Shown: in pieces, positions 6,213-12,472 of the stretch
Layout of the letters: each line of letters opens with the position of its first letter
Numbering within the stretch: the first letter of the stretch is position 1
Origin: DATFMP01 sp041477795
Lineage (GTDB): Bacteria; SAR324; JACQKK01
Assembly: GCA_041477795.1 (NCBI GenBank)
Contig: JBGOUY010000077.1
Span: 1 to 15,580, forward strand
DNA: 15,580 nt
Direction: 5' to 3'
Notes under the pieces: model-generated
The model's input: the letters and a program-made list of their open reading frames with translations, nothing else
What the model was told of the DNA's origin: nothing
The model's database searches: none
Program-made: the position numbers and the translations under genes

Positions 6213-7412
6213 TCAGGCCCGCCCGGGGCGGCGGCGGCCACTGCCCTTCGCACGTGGCGGCTTGCGGCGCGCCTCCTCGTGCCGGCTCTGCAGGAGGATG
6301 TGGCTGGGGTCGGCCGCGTCCAGCACCACGGTGCGGTCGCGCCCTTCCCGCTTGGCGCGGTACATGGCCTTGTCGGCCAGGTTGATGAAGGCTTCCACGT
6401 CCGCGGGGTTCTGCTCCGCCGCCCCCGAGACCCCCAGGCTGACGCGCACCGGGATCGGCTGGCCGTCGTATTCGAACGGGTGCGAGCCGATCCGGCGGCG
6501 CATCTCCTCCGCCACGTGAAAGGCGGCGTCCAGCGTGGTTTCTGTGAGCAGCACCACGAACTCCTCGCCGCCGTAGCGGCAGCACAAGTCCTGCGCCCGC
6601 TTGTGCTGCGCGATGAGGCGCCCCAGGCTGCGCAGCACGACGTCGCCGCACTCGTGCCCGTAGGTGTCGTTGACGCGCTTGAAATGGTCGATGTCCAGCA
6701 TGATCAGGCCGAGCGGGCGGCCATAGCGCCGGAAGCGGCCCCATTCCGTGCGGATCCGGTTCAGGAACTCGCGGCGGTTGTACAGGCCGGTCAGCGCGTC
6801 CGTGGTGGACTGGATGCGCAGCGACTCGTTGAGGGTGGTCAGCGCCCGGTTCTGCTTGGCGATTTCGCGCAGGGCCCGGCGCAACTGGCGGTTGGTGCTG
6901 GAGAGCTCCTTCGTGCGGGCCAGCATCTGCGCCTGCAGCGCTTGCAGGGCGGCCCCGTGGTCGCCGGCGCTGAGCAGCGCCAGCCGCTCCCGCTCCCGCT
7001 CGACGCGGATGCGCCGGATGGCCTGCACGACGCCGCGTGGCCCGGCCGTGGCGGGCAGCAGATGGCGCGCGCCGCCCTGGTTCGTGTAGGAGAGCAGCGC
7101 CTGCGGGTCGTGCCCCCGCAGCAGCACCAGCCGCACCAGCGCGGGCGCCGCGCGGCCCAGGCGCCGCAACAGGCTCACGGTGGCGCGCGGCGTCTCCAGC
7201 TCCGAGACGACCGCGACGTCCGCCGGCGTGGTGCCGAGAGCCCGCTCCGCGGCGCGGGGCGTGGCGACTTGCTGCACGGCCCAGCCCTGCGCGCTCAGGG
7301 CGTGGAGCAGCGCGGCGGCCCTCCGGGGCGGGGCCACCAGCAGCAGCGGCGGCGCGGACGCGGCGGGCATCGGCCGGGCCGCTCTGCGGGATGGTTTGGC
7401 TGCCACGGGCAA
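6213..7412 (-). CDS. Diguanylate cyclase (GGDEF) with degenerate receiver domain
   Basis: The protein has 399 residues and should make c-di-GMP from two GTP. Residues about 18-135 look like a CheY-type receiver (PPLLLVAPPRRAAALLHALS and onward) that has lost its key residues: the acidic pair is AP, the phosphoacceptor Asp position is Ser in VAVVSEL, and the conserved Lys is absent. It therefore probably senses something other than phosphate. A charged coiled coil follows (about 140-205). The GGDEF domain covers about 215-375, with LTGLYNRREF, LDIDHFKRVND and the active site GGEEF at 281-285. An intact product-inhibition site RAQD lies at 272-275, exactly five residues before it. The tail is Arg/Lys-rich. 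The start is TTG 7412, because AAGGAGGG lies at 7425-7418 with good spacing; longer (ATG 7511) and shorter (ATG 7370) versions have no Shine-Dalgarno. Confidence 0.9.
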   Translation of the reverse strand: MPVAAKPSRRAARPMPAASAPPLLLVAPPRRAAALLHALSAQGWAVQQVATPRAAERALGTTPADVAVVSELETPRATVSLLRRLGRAAPALVRLVLLRGHDPQALLSYTNQGGARHLLPATAGPRGVVQAIRRIRVERERERLALLSAGDHGAALQALQAQMLARTKELSSTNRQLRRALREIAKQNRALTTLNESLRIQSTTDALTGLYNRREFLNRIRTEWGRFRRYGRPLGLIMLDIDHFKRVNDTYGHECGDVVLRSLGRLIAQHKRAQDLCCRYGGEEFVVLLTETTLDAAFHVAEEMRRRIGSHPFEYDGQPIPVRVSLGVSGAAEQNPADVEAFINLADKAMYRAKREGRDRTVVLDAADPSHILLQSRHEEARRKPPRAKGSGRRRPGRA

Positions 7413-7757
7413 TGCCGCCCTCCTTCCGGCAGGGTGCTGGGCGATTTCACCAAAAGATCGGTTTTCTGTTGCCAACCGGGGGCTGCGGCCGAGGGCCGTC
7501 CCCGCTTCCATTGTGCGTCAACGGGGCAGGCAAAGGCCAGCCCCCGCCGGCAATCCGCGCCGGGGGCGGCCGGGATGGCGCCGGCGGGGCCTCGCGACGC
7601 AGGCGAATGGGGGGCGGTCGCGTCGGCACACCCTGCCGCTTGCATGGGGCCGCGCGAAGGGCCGGCCCCGTGCGCGCTGGCGCGCCGGACGCGATGGGAC
7701 GGCGGGACCCGCCCAGCGGGTGCCCGCCCGAGCCGGAAGGCGTTTACCGGAAGGCGT
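7413..7757. other. 345-base gap between diguanylate cyclase and HU genes
   Basis: This is the upstream region of the diguanylate cyclase. AAGGAGGG at 7425-7418 on the minus strand is the ribosome site that fixes its TTG start. A less GC-rich patch at 7443-7478 contains a minus-strand TTGGCA (7475-7470, 5 of 6 to a -35) without a convincing -10, and a CGGTT/AACCG inverted pair at 7459-7463 and 7474-7478. The right end holds the tandem repeat at the HU stop codon. No credible gene is present. Confidence 0.45.
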
Positions 7758-7764
7758 TTACCGG
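7733..7764. repeat. Tandem 14-base duplication spanning the HU stop codon
   Basis: CCGGAAGGCGTTTA occurs twice in direct tandem (7733-7746 and 7747-7760), followed by a third CCGG. Read on the minus strand, the right-hand copy contains the last sense codons and TAA of HU, and the left-hand copy lies just after the stop. It looks like a replication-slippage duplication of the gene's 3' end. Confidence 0.85.
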
Positions 7765-8030
7765 ACGGCGTCCTTGAGAAACTTGCCGGGCCGGAAGCGC
7801 GGCACTTTCGTCGCGGGGATGTTCATGGGCGCGCCCGTGCGAGGATGGCGGCCCCTGCGCGACTTGCGCCGGGAAACGGAGAAGGTCCCGAATCCGGTGA
7901 AGGCGATGGCGTCTCCCTTCTTAAGCAGACCTTGCACCTCGCCCAGTGTGGCATCCAGGATGCGGGCCGTCTGGGCCTTGCTCAACTTCGTCTTCTTACT
8001 GACGCGTTGGATGAATTCGGCTTTGGTCAT
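7758..8030 (-). CDS. hup: HU-family histone-like DNA-binding protein
   Basis: This 90-residue basic protein matches the usual HU length. MTKAEFIQRVSKKTKLSKAQ begins the helical dimerisation part. GDAIAFTGFGTFSVSRRKSR contains the HU signature region, and GRHPRTGAPMNIPATKVPRF forms the beta-ribbon arm with the Pro that intercalates DNA, before the C-terminal helix PGKFLKDAVR. It compacts and bends DNA in the nucleoid as a homodimer. ATG 8030 is preceded by GGGGGAAG. The upstream 120 bases are markedly AT-richer than the rest of the window, as expected for a strong promoter. The gene is transcribed alone; its stop codon sits inside a 14-base tandem duplication. HU and IHF subunits cannot be separated fully by sequence alone, but this reads as HU. 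Confidence 0.95.
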   Translation of the reverse strand: MTKAEFIQRVSKKTKLSKAQTARILDATLGEVQGLLKKGDAIAFTGFGTFSVSRRKSRRGRHPRTGAPMNIPATKVPRFRPGKFLKDAVR

Positions 8031-8431
8031 ACTTCCCCCGTGATTTCAGGCCGTGTCCTCGGTTTTTTGGCGATTCGCCTCCCCCAACGGCTTGTGGCGA
8101 AATGGCGCCGGAAAAGCGTCTTTTGCGTAGGACATTTTGCGCATAAGATCAAGCACAAGTTCGCTCCCAGCGGCACTCAGCGGCGGTCGGATGCGCAGAG
8201 GGGCGGCCGCCGCGGCTCCGCGAGGAGCACCGCGCAGATGCGGTGCCGGGGCCGCGCCGCCGGTGGCGCGCTCGGCGTGGTCGCAAGGCCTGCCGCTGGC
8301 GCACCGCCGCTGCTGCGCCTCGGGGGGGAGCACCGGTTGACAACGCCCCCGCAAACCTGAAAGGCAGGGACGGGCCCCTGCGTCCCAGACCCCTTGCGCC
8401 CCGGCGCATGCCGCCACCCGTGGAGAGAGCG
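8031..8431. other. 401-base divergent region between HU and the Trm112-parA operon
   Basis: Bases 8040-8165 are unusually AT-rich for this window and should hold the HU promoter (minus). On the + strand TTGCGT followed after 15 bases by TAAGAT, around 8125-8151, is one candidate promoter. The motif TTTTGCG occurs twice there. Further right lie a 7-bp hairpin (GCACCGC 8227-8233, loop GCAGAT, GCGGTGC 8240-8246) and a perfect TTGACA at 8337-8342. No credible gene is present. Confidence 0.45.
8337..8365 (+). promoter_or_regulatory. Candidate promoter of the Trm112-like/ParA operon
   Basis: A perfect -35 hexamer TTGACA (8337-8342) is followed after 17 bases by AAAGGC (8360-8365), a poor -10. It lies 67 bases before the start codon. 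The perfect -35 in such GC-rich DNA is the main support; the -10 is weak. Confidence 0.25.
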
Positions 8432-8692
8432 ATGATCGACGAGGAGCTGCTGGAAATTCTCGCCTGCCCCGAGGACAAGACCCCGGTGCACCTGGCAGAA
8501 GCGGAGCTGGTGCAGCGCGTCAACGCCGCCATCGCCGCCGGGCGCGTGACCAATCGCGCCGGCAGCACGGTCAGCGAGGCCATCGACGGCGGGCTGGTGC
8601 GGGCCGACGGCAAGTGGCTCTACCCCATCCGCGACGACATCCCGGTGATGCTGATCGAGGAGGCGCTGCCCCTGCCTCCGCCCACGCCCTGA
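8432..8692 (+). CDS. Trm112-like small protein (UPF0434/YcaR type, without zinc cysteines)
   Basis: This 86-residue protein has LEILACPEDKTPVHLAE at the start and KWLYPIRDDIPVMLIEEALP at the end, the two halves of the Trm112/YcaR fold. Between them is a longer insert (VQRVNAAIAAGRVTNRAG) of the kind I recall from Planctomycetes- and Acidobacteria-type members. Trm112 proteins are small partners that stabilise methyltransferases. Here only one Cys (in ACP) remains of the usual zinc-binding set, so zinc binding is unlikely. ATG 8432 is chosen because GGAGAGAG precedes it and the family homology begins at once; an ATG 24 bases upstream is in frame but lacks an RBS. The stop lies 20 bases before the ParA-like gene, so the two are probably co-transcribed. 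Confidence 0.8.
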   Translation: MIDEELLEILACPEDKTPVHLAEAELVQRVNAAIAAGRVTNRAGSTVSEAIDGGLVRADGKWLYPIRDDIPVMLIEEALPLPPPTP

Positions 8693-8712
8693 GCCCCCGC
8701 GGAGTGCCCGCC

Positions 8713-9312
8713 ATGAGGGTCGTCGCGTTCCTGCACCAGAAGGGCGGCACGGGCAAGAGCACGCTCGCCATTGCCGCGGCGCTGGCCCTGGCGCAGGCCG
8801 GCCGGCGCGTGCTGCTGCTGGACGCGGACTACCAGGGCACCAGCAGCGAGTGGGGCAACCGCTTTGCCCACCGCTTTGGCCTGGAGGCGCGCTCGCAGGT
8901 GCAGCCCATCGTGCACACGGAGGTGAAGCGCTTCGAGGGCCAGTTCGACTGGGTGGTGGTGGATGGGCCGCCTTCGCTGTCCGAGATGACCGAGAGCATC
9001 CTGCGCGCCAGCGACGCGGTGATCATCCCGGTGCGCCCGGCCCTGCCGGACATCTGGGCGATCCCCTGGCTGGCCGCCATCATCCGCAAGCTGCAGCAGG
9101 GCGGCGAGCGGCCGCGCGTGTGCGTGGTATTCAATCAGCACGCGGGCGAGCCGCTGGGGCCGCTGCGCGAGGAGCTGGCGCCCTGGCACCTGCCGGTGCA
9201 TCCGGTGGCGCTGCCGGCCGACCCGGCCTTCGCGGCGGTCTTCGCGGGGCGGCCCCTGCCGGGGCCGCTGGCCGAGCTGGTGCTGGATCTGGTGGAAGCG
9301 GACGGGCCGTGA
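8713..9312 (+). CDS. Orphan ParA/MinD-type P-loop ATPase
   Basis: This 199-residue ATPase has a deviant Walker A motif KGGTGKST (10-17) with the signature first Lys, LLLDADYQG (35-42) and the Walker B-like VVVDGPPS (82-89). Such ATPases form ATP-dependent dimers and position plasmids, chromosomes or protein complexes on DNA or membrane. The size matches short ParF-type members: there is no N-terminal HTH, and there is no amphipathic C-terminal MinD-like helix that I can see. No parB-like gene or parS-like repeat cluster is in the window, so cargo positioning by an unknown partner is as likely as DNA segregation. ATG 8713 has GGAG eight bases upstream. It follows the Trm112-like gene by 20 bases and is convergent with the coiled-coil protein gene, 17 bases away. 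Confidence 0.88.
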   Translation: MRVVAFLHQKGGTGKSTLAIAAALALAQAGRRVLLLDADYQGTSSEWGNRFAHRFGLEARSQVQPIVHTEVKRFEGQFDWVVVDGPPSLSEMTESILRASDAVIIPVRPALPDIWAIPWLAAIIRKLQQGGERPRVCVVFNQHAGEPLGPLREELAPWHLPVHPVALPADPAFAAVFAGRPLPGPLAELVLDLVEADGP

Positions 9313-9329
9313 GCCGTGCGGGCGCCGCC

Positions 9330-9647
9330 CTACTCGCCCGGCACGGATGCCGGCTCGGGCCGCACCAGCGAGGGGTGCGCAGATTCCACGGTGGCGCTGA
9401 GCCGCAGCAGGCTCTCGCGGCTGATGGAGCCGAAGGCCTCCTCGCGCTGGCGGGCGATGCGGTCCGCCAGGGCGAAGGCCTCGTCGTGCAGCGCGTCGAG
9501 CTGCCCGGTGCGGTCGGCCGCGTCGCCCTCGCGCACGTGCACGATGTGGTTCCACACGGCGAAGGCCTGCTCGTGCATTTCCTGCAGGCGTGTCATGCCC
9601 TCGTTGAGGCGGCTCACGCGCTGGCGATGGGATTGTAGAATGGACAT
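9330..9647 (-). CDS. Small coiled-coil hypothetical protein
   Basis: This 105-residue, mostly helical protein has heptad-like charged repeats (RQRVSRLNEGMTRLQEMHEQ, then LDALHDEAFALADRIARQRE) and a Pro-rich tail. I see no signal peptide, membrane segment or catalytic motif and recognise no family. ATG 9647 was chosen because residues upstream of it in the open frame (to 9815) are Arg/Pro/Ala-rich and look non-coding; no strong Shine-Dalgarno precedes it. The codon pattern and clean helical periodicity support a real gene. It converges on the ParA-type ATPase with a 17-base gap and is divergent from the ThDP enzyme gene. The placement beside an orphan ParA makes a partner or cargo role imaginable, but it is on the opposite strand, so co-transcription is excluded. 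Confidence 0.65.
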   Translation of the reverse strand: MSILQSHRQRVSRLNEGMTRLQEMHEQAFAVWNHIVHVREGDAADRTGQLDALHDEAFALADRIARQREEAFGSISRESLLRLSATVESAHPSLVRPEPASVPGE

Positions 9648-10007
9648 GGGGCCGCGCTGACGGTGGCGGCCTGGCCGGGCGTCCGGGTCCGGGGTCCAGC
9701 CCGCGTTGCGGTGCCGCACCGATCCCTGGCGCACGGCCAGCATAGCGCGGCCCGGCGCGCCTGCCAATGCCGGGCGCCCCCGGGTGGCACTGGGTGGCGC
9801 TGCGCCGACCTTCACGCGGCGGCGCCTGCCCCGCCGGCCCGCTCCGCGCTTGCCAGCCCGCGAAGCGACCTGCTAAGCCTGCAACGGGTACCGGTCGCGG
9901 CCGGGCCCCTGCTGCGCGAAAACCCGCGCGGATTCCCGCCGGCCGGCGTGCAGCCGCACGCACGGGCCGGCCGCTCTCCCTCATCCTCCCAGCGAGCCGA
10001 GACGGGC
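9648..10007. other. 360-base divergent region upstream of the ThDP enzyme gene
   Basis: The promoters of the coiled-coil gene (minus) and the ThDP enzyme gene (plus) must lie here. On the plus strand TTGCCA (9850-9855, 5 of 6 to a -35) is followed about 18 bases later by TAAGCC, a poor -10. The rest is GC-rich. Open frames crossing this region encode Arg/Pro/Ala-rich sequence and are not credible genes. Confidence 0.4.
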
Positions 10008-11684
10008 ATGGCCAAGCGCTACAAAGCCAGGCAGGTGTTCATGGAGGCCCTCATCGCCGAGGGCGTGCAATACATCTTCGGCAATCCGGGCACGACCGAA
10101 TCCCCCCTCATCGACAGCCTCATCGACTATCCGCAGTTGCAGTACATCCTGGCCCTGCACGAGTCGGTGGCGGTGATCATGGCCGATGCCTATGCGCAGG
10201 TTTCCGGCAAGGTGGGCGTGGCCAGCCTGCACACCGCGCCGGGCCTGGGCAACGGCCTGGGGGCGGTCTACAACGCGTGGGAGGGCGGCAGCCCGCTCAT
10301 CGTCACGGCCGGCGCGCTGGATAACCGCCTGCGCCTGCGCGAGCCGCTGCTGGGGCACGATCTGGTGGCGATGGCCGCGCCGCTCACCAAGTGGAGCGTG
10401 CAGATCGACCAGCCGGACGAGACGGCGCTGGTGATGCACCGCGCGTTCAAGGTGGCCCGCGAGACGCCCTCCGGGCCGGTGTTCGTCGCGCTGCCCCTCA
10501 ACGTGATGCAGCAGGAGACCGACCACGGCCCCATGATGCCGGCCCGGCTCTTCCCGCACAGCGCGCCCGATCCGGAGGGCGTGGCGGAGGCGGCCGCGCT
10601 GCTGCTGCAGGCCAAGCGCCCGCTCATCATCTGCGGCGACAAGGTGGCCGATGCCCACGCGGTGAAGGAGCTGACGGCCCTGGCCGAGCTGCTGGGGGCG
10701 GCGGTGTACAACGAGGTGCTGCCCTCGCGCCTGAACTTCCCCAACATGCACCCGCACTACCGCGACCGCGGGGCGAACGACCAGGGCACGCTGCGCAAGC
10801 TGATGGGCGATGCGGATGCGGTGCTGCTGGTGGGCGGCGAGTTCTTCGAGGAGCTCTGGTTCGCGGACACCTCTCCCTTCCCGGAGGAGGCGACGCTGAT
10901 CCAGATCGATCCCTCGCCCCGCAACCTGGCGCGCAATTACACCGTGCACTGCGGGCTGGTGGCCGATATCAAGGCGGCCCTGCAGGCCCTCACCGCGGAG
11001 CTGGGCGCGCGCGCCAGCAAGAGCTTTCAGACCGCCGCTGCCCAGCGCCGCAAGGCTTTCGTCGAGCTGAAGGGGAAGGAGGTGGAGCGCCAGCAGGCGC
11101 GCGTCAAGGAGACCTGGGATCAGACGCCCATGTCCTCCGCGCGGCTGATGGCCGAGCTGCAGGCGGCGGTGCCCCCCGGCACGGCCGTCGTGCACGAGGC
11201 CATCACGGCCACGCCGGACCTGAACCGCACGTTCTCCTTCAGCGGGGAGCTCGACTACCTGGCCTCGCGCGGCGGGGGCATCGGGCAGGGGATGCCGAGC
11301 GGCATCGGCTTCAAGCTGGCCCACCCGGAGCGGCCGGTGCTGTGCATCTCGGGCGACGGCTCCTCGCTCTATACGATCCAGGCTCTCTGGAGCGCAGCGC
11401 ACCACAAGATCCCCGTGGTGTTCGTGATCCTCAACAACCGCGTCTACCGCATCCTCAAGATCAACATGTCGCGCTTCCGCAGCGAGTTCGGGTTGGGGGG
11501 TGAGCGGGCCTTCCCGCACATGGACCTGACCGATCCGGACCTGAACTACGTGGAGCTGGCGGCGGGCTTCGGCATGGCCGCCAAGGCCGTGCGCAGCGCA
11601 GCGGAGGTGGGCCCGGCCGTGCGCGAGGCCTTCGCCTCGGGCAAGCCCTACCTGCTGGACGTGCTGCTGGACGGCCGCGTGTAG
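10008..11684 (+). CDS. Thiamine diphosphate-dependent enzyme, benzoylformate decarboxylase-like
   Basis: This 558-residue protein has the standard ThDP-decarboxylase layout. The PYR domain carries GVQYIFGNPGTTESPLID (19-36) and the catalytic Glu52 in LHESVAV. VASLHTAPGLGNGLGAVYNA aligns with benzoylformate decarboxylase, and H75 is the equivalent of its His70. A middle domain follows (about 185-335). The PP domain carries GDGSS (449-453) and NN (476-477), the ThDP/Mg2+ motif. The second active-site His of benzoylformate decarboxylase (His281 region, GxPxFRYHQ) is not evident: the matching segment reads GGEFFEELWFAD. Ser26 is replaced by Thr in NPGTTE. It is therefore a 2-keto acid decarboxylase or ligase of unknown substrate; acetolactate synthase is less likely. 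ATG 10008 starts the domain directly; the RBS is weak. No quinone- or FAD-specific motif stands out. Confidence 0.85.
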   Translation: MAKRYKARQVFMEALIAEGVQYIFGNPGTTESPLIDSLIDYPQLQYILALHESVAVIMADAYAQVSGKVGVASLHTAPGLGNGLGAVYNAWEGGSPLIVTAGALDNRLRLREPLLGHDLVAMAAPLTKWSVQIDQPDETALVMHRAFKVARETPSGPVFVALPLNVMQQETDHGPMMPARLFPHSAPDPEGVAEAAALLLQAKRPLIICGDKVADAHAVKELTALAELLGAAVYNEVLPSRLNFPNMHPHYRDRGANDQGTLRKLMGDADAVLLVGGEFFEELWFADTSPFPEEATLIQIDPSPRNLARNYTVHCGLVADIKAALQALTAELGARASKSFQTAAAQRRKAFVELKGKEVERQQARVKETWDQTPMSSARLMAELQAAVPPGTAVVHEAITATPDLNRTFSFSGELDYLASRGGGIGQGMPSGIGFKLAHPERPVLCISGDGSSLYTIQALWSAAHHKIPVVFVILNNRVYRILKINMSRFRSEFGLGGERAFPHMDLTDPDLNYVELAAGFGMAAKAVRSAAEVGPAVREAFASGKPYLLDVLLDGRV

Positions 11685-11748
11685 CGGCGCGCCGGCAGAC
11701 GGCCGACCCCGGGCACCCCCGCGCCGGGCAGACCTCCGGCGCACGCGC

Positions 11749-11770
11749 CCCGCGCCCATTGCGGCGCGGG
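11749..11770. terminator. GC-rich hairpin between convergent genes
   Basis: CCCGCGCC (11749-11756) and GGCGCGGG (11763-11770) form a perfect 8-bp stem with loop CATTGC in the 150-base convergent gap after the ThDP enzyme gene. It lacks a T-tract, as terminator-like hairpins in GC-rich bacteria often do. Confidence 0.4.
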
Positions 11771-11793
11771 AGCGGCTCCTGCGCCGGCAGGAT

Positions 11794-11813
11794 GCCCCGG
11801 CAGCGGCCGGGGC
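11794..11813. terminator. Second GC-rich hairpin between convergent genes
   Basis: GCCCCGGC (11794-11801) and GCCGGGGC (11806-11813) form a perfect 8-bp stem with tetraloop AGCG, about 20 bases past the stop of the minus-strand membrane protein gene. With the neighbouring hairpin it could end transcription from both sides. Confidence 0.45.
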
Positions 11814-11834
11814 TTCCCCCTGCCGGCCGTGCGC

Positions 11835-12308
11835 TCAGCTCGCCAGCTTGGGCAACACCTCCAGGCGCACGAGGAACGAGCCGGCCACGACGCCGACCAG
11901 CAGGCCGTACACCACGTGCGCGGCCAGGTGCGCCAGCGCCACGCCGATGCCGGCGTTCTGGAAGCGCGGCAGCGGGTGGTGCTCCGCTACCAGGATCACC
12001 AGCATGAAGCTCACCACCAGCCCGTGGGCGAACCCGGTGACCAGTCCCAGCAGCACGTAGTGGATCGGCTCGCTCAGCGGGAGCGTGCTCCACACGATCA
12101 CGTAGAGGAACGCGAACACGATGCCCGAGACGAAGTGCAGCGCCATGCCGTACGGCAGCGCGTTGGACTCGCTGCGGGTGAAGATGCTGCCCAGGGCTCG
12201 CAGCATGTCCGCCTCCGCGAAGCCCTTCCAGTGGATGGCGTAGAGCGAGGCGGTCATCACGGCCGTGGCGATCACACCGGCAAGAATCGTTTGCAGGATG
12301 GGTATCAA
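11835..12308 (-). CDS. Four-helix integral membrane protein, DUF6789-like
   Basis: This 157-residue protein has four predicted transmembrane segments (about 5-25, 54-74, 82-107, 119-146). The GVIATAVMT start, a mid-segment GMALHFVSGIVFAFLY and the late AHLAAHVVYGLLVG resemble small DUF6789-type membrane proteins of unknown function. Histidines recur in or beside the helices (H58, H83, H95, H110, H111, H127, H131), which could bind metal or heme, but this is not shown. The start is TTG 12308: ATTGAGGAGG (12325-12316 on the minus strand) lies seven bases upstream, and no in-frame ATG precedes the first helix. It is downstream of the alcohol dehydrogenase gene in the same direction, after a 164-base gap containing a palindrome, so it may have its own promoter. 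Confidence 0.75.
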   Translation of the reverse strand: MIPILQTILAGVIATAVMTASLYAIHWKGFAEADMLRALGSIFTRSESNALPYGMALHFVSGIVFAFLYVIVWSTLPLSEPIHYVLLGLVTGFAHGLVVSFMLVILVAEHHPLPRFQNAGIGVALAHLAAHVVYGLLVGVVAGSFLVRLEVLPKLAS

Positions 12309-12315
12309 GGGCCAA

Positions 12316-12325
12316 CCTCCTCAAT
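12316..12325 (-). promoter_or_regulatory. Ribosome binding site that fixes a TTG start
   Basis: On the minus strand ATTGAGGAGG is followed by TTGGCCC and then the TTG start at 12308. The near-perfect anti-16S match and seven-base spacing decide the start of the membrane protein gene; the TTG within the spacer is out of frame. Confidence 0.75.
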
Positions 12326-12397
12326 GGGAGGGAGCGAGGCGTCCGCCCATGCCCCTTGCGGCACGGCGGCCGGTGCGGCCCGCGGGGGCGCACGATG

Positions 12398-12411
12398 TGC
12401 AGTATACTGCA
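12398..12411. promoter_or_regulatory. Palindromic operator/promoter candidate
   Basis: TGCAGTATACTGCA is a perfect 14-base palindrome in the 164-base gap between the alcohol dehydrogenase and membrane protein genes. On either strand it contains TATACT, which matches the -10 consensus at 5 of 6 positions. It is one of the few AT-containing spots in the gap. For the membrane protein gene it lies 90 bases upstream of the TTG start. A dimeric repressor covering a -10 box would explain it; the -35 position is weak (TGCCCT, 17 bases away). Confidence 0.4.
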
Positions 12412-12472
12412 TTGCGGGGCGGGAGGGCAGCGGGGCGGCAGCCCGGGCGGCGCCGGCGCCCCGGCGCAGGGC

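Noticed and set aside
6279..8360. 693-codon + strand frame across the diguanylate cyclase and HU genes
   Set aside because: Antisense to two certain genes, low complexity, and it crosses intergenic DNA without change in character.
8713..9312. Complete ParABS partition locus
   Set aside because: No ParB-like gene and no cluster of parS-like repeats were found on either side.
9981..11759. 592-codon minus-strand frame antisense to the ThDP enzyme
   Set aside because: The ThDP enzyme has full cofactor motifs; the antisense frame shows none.
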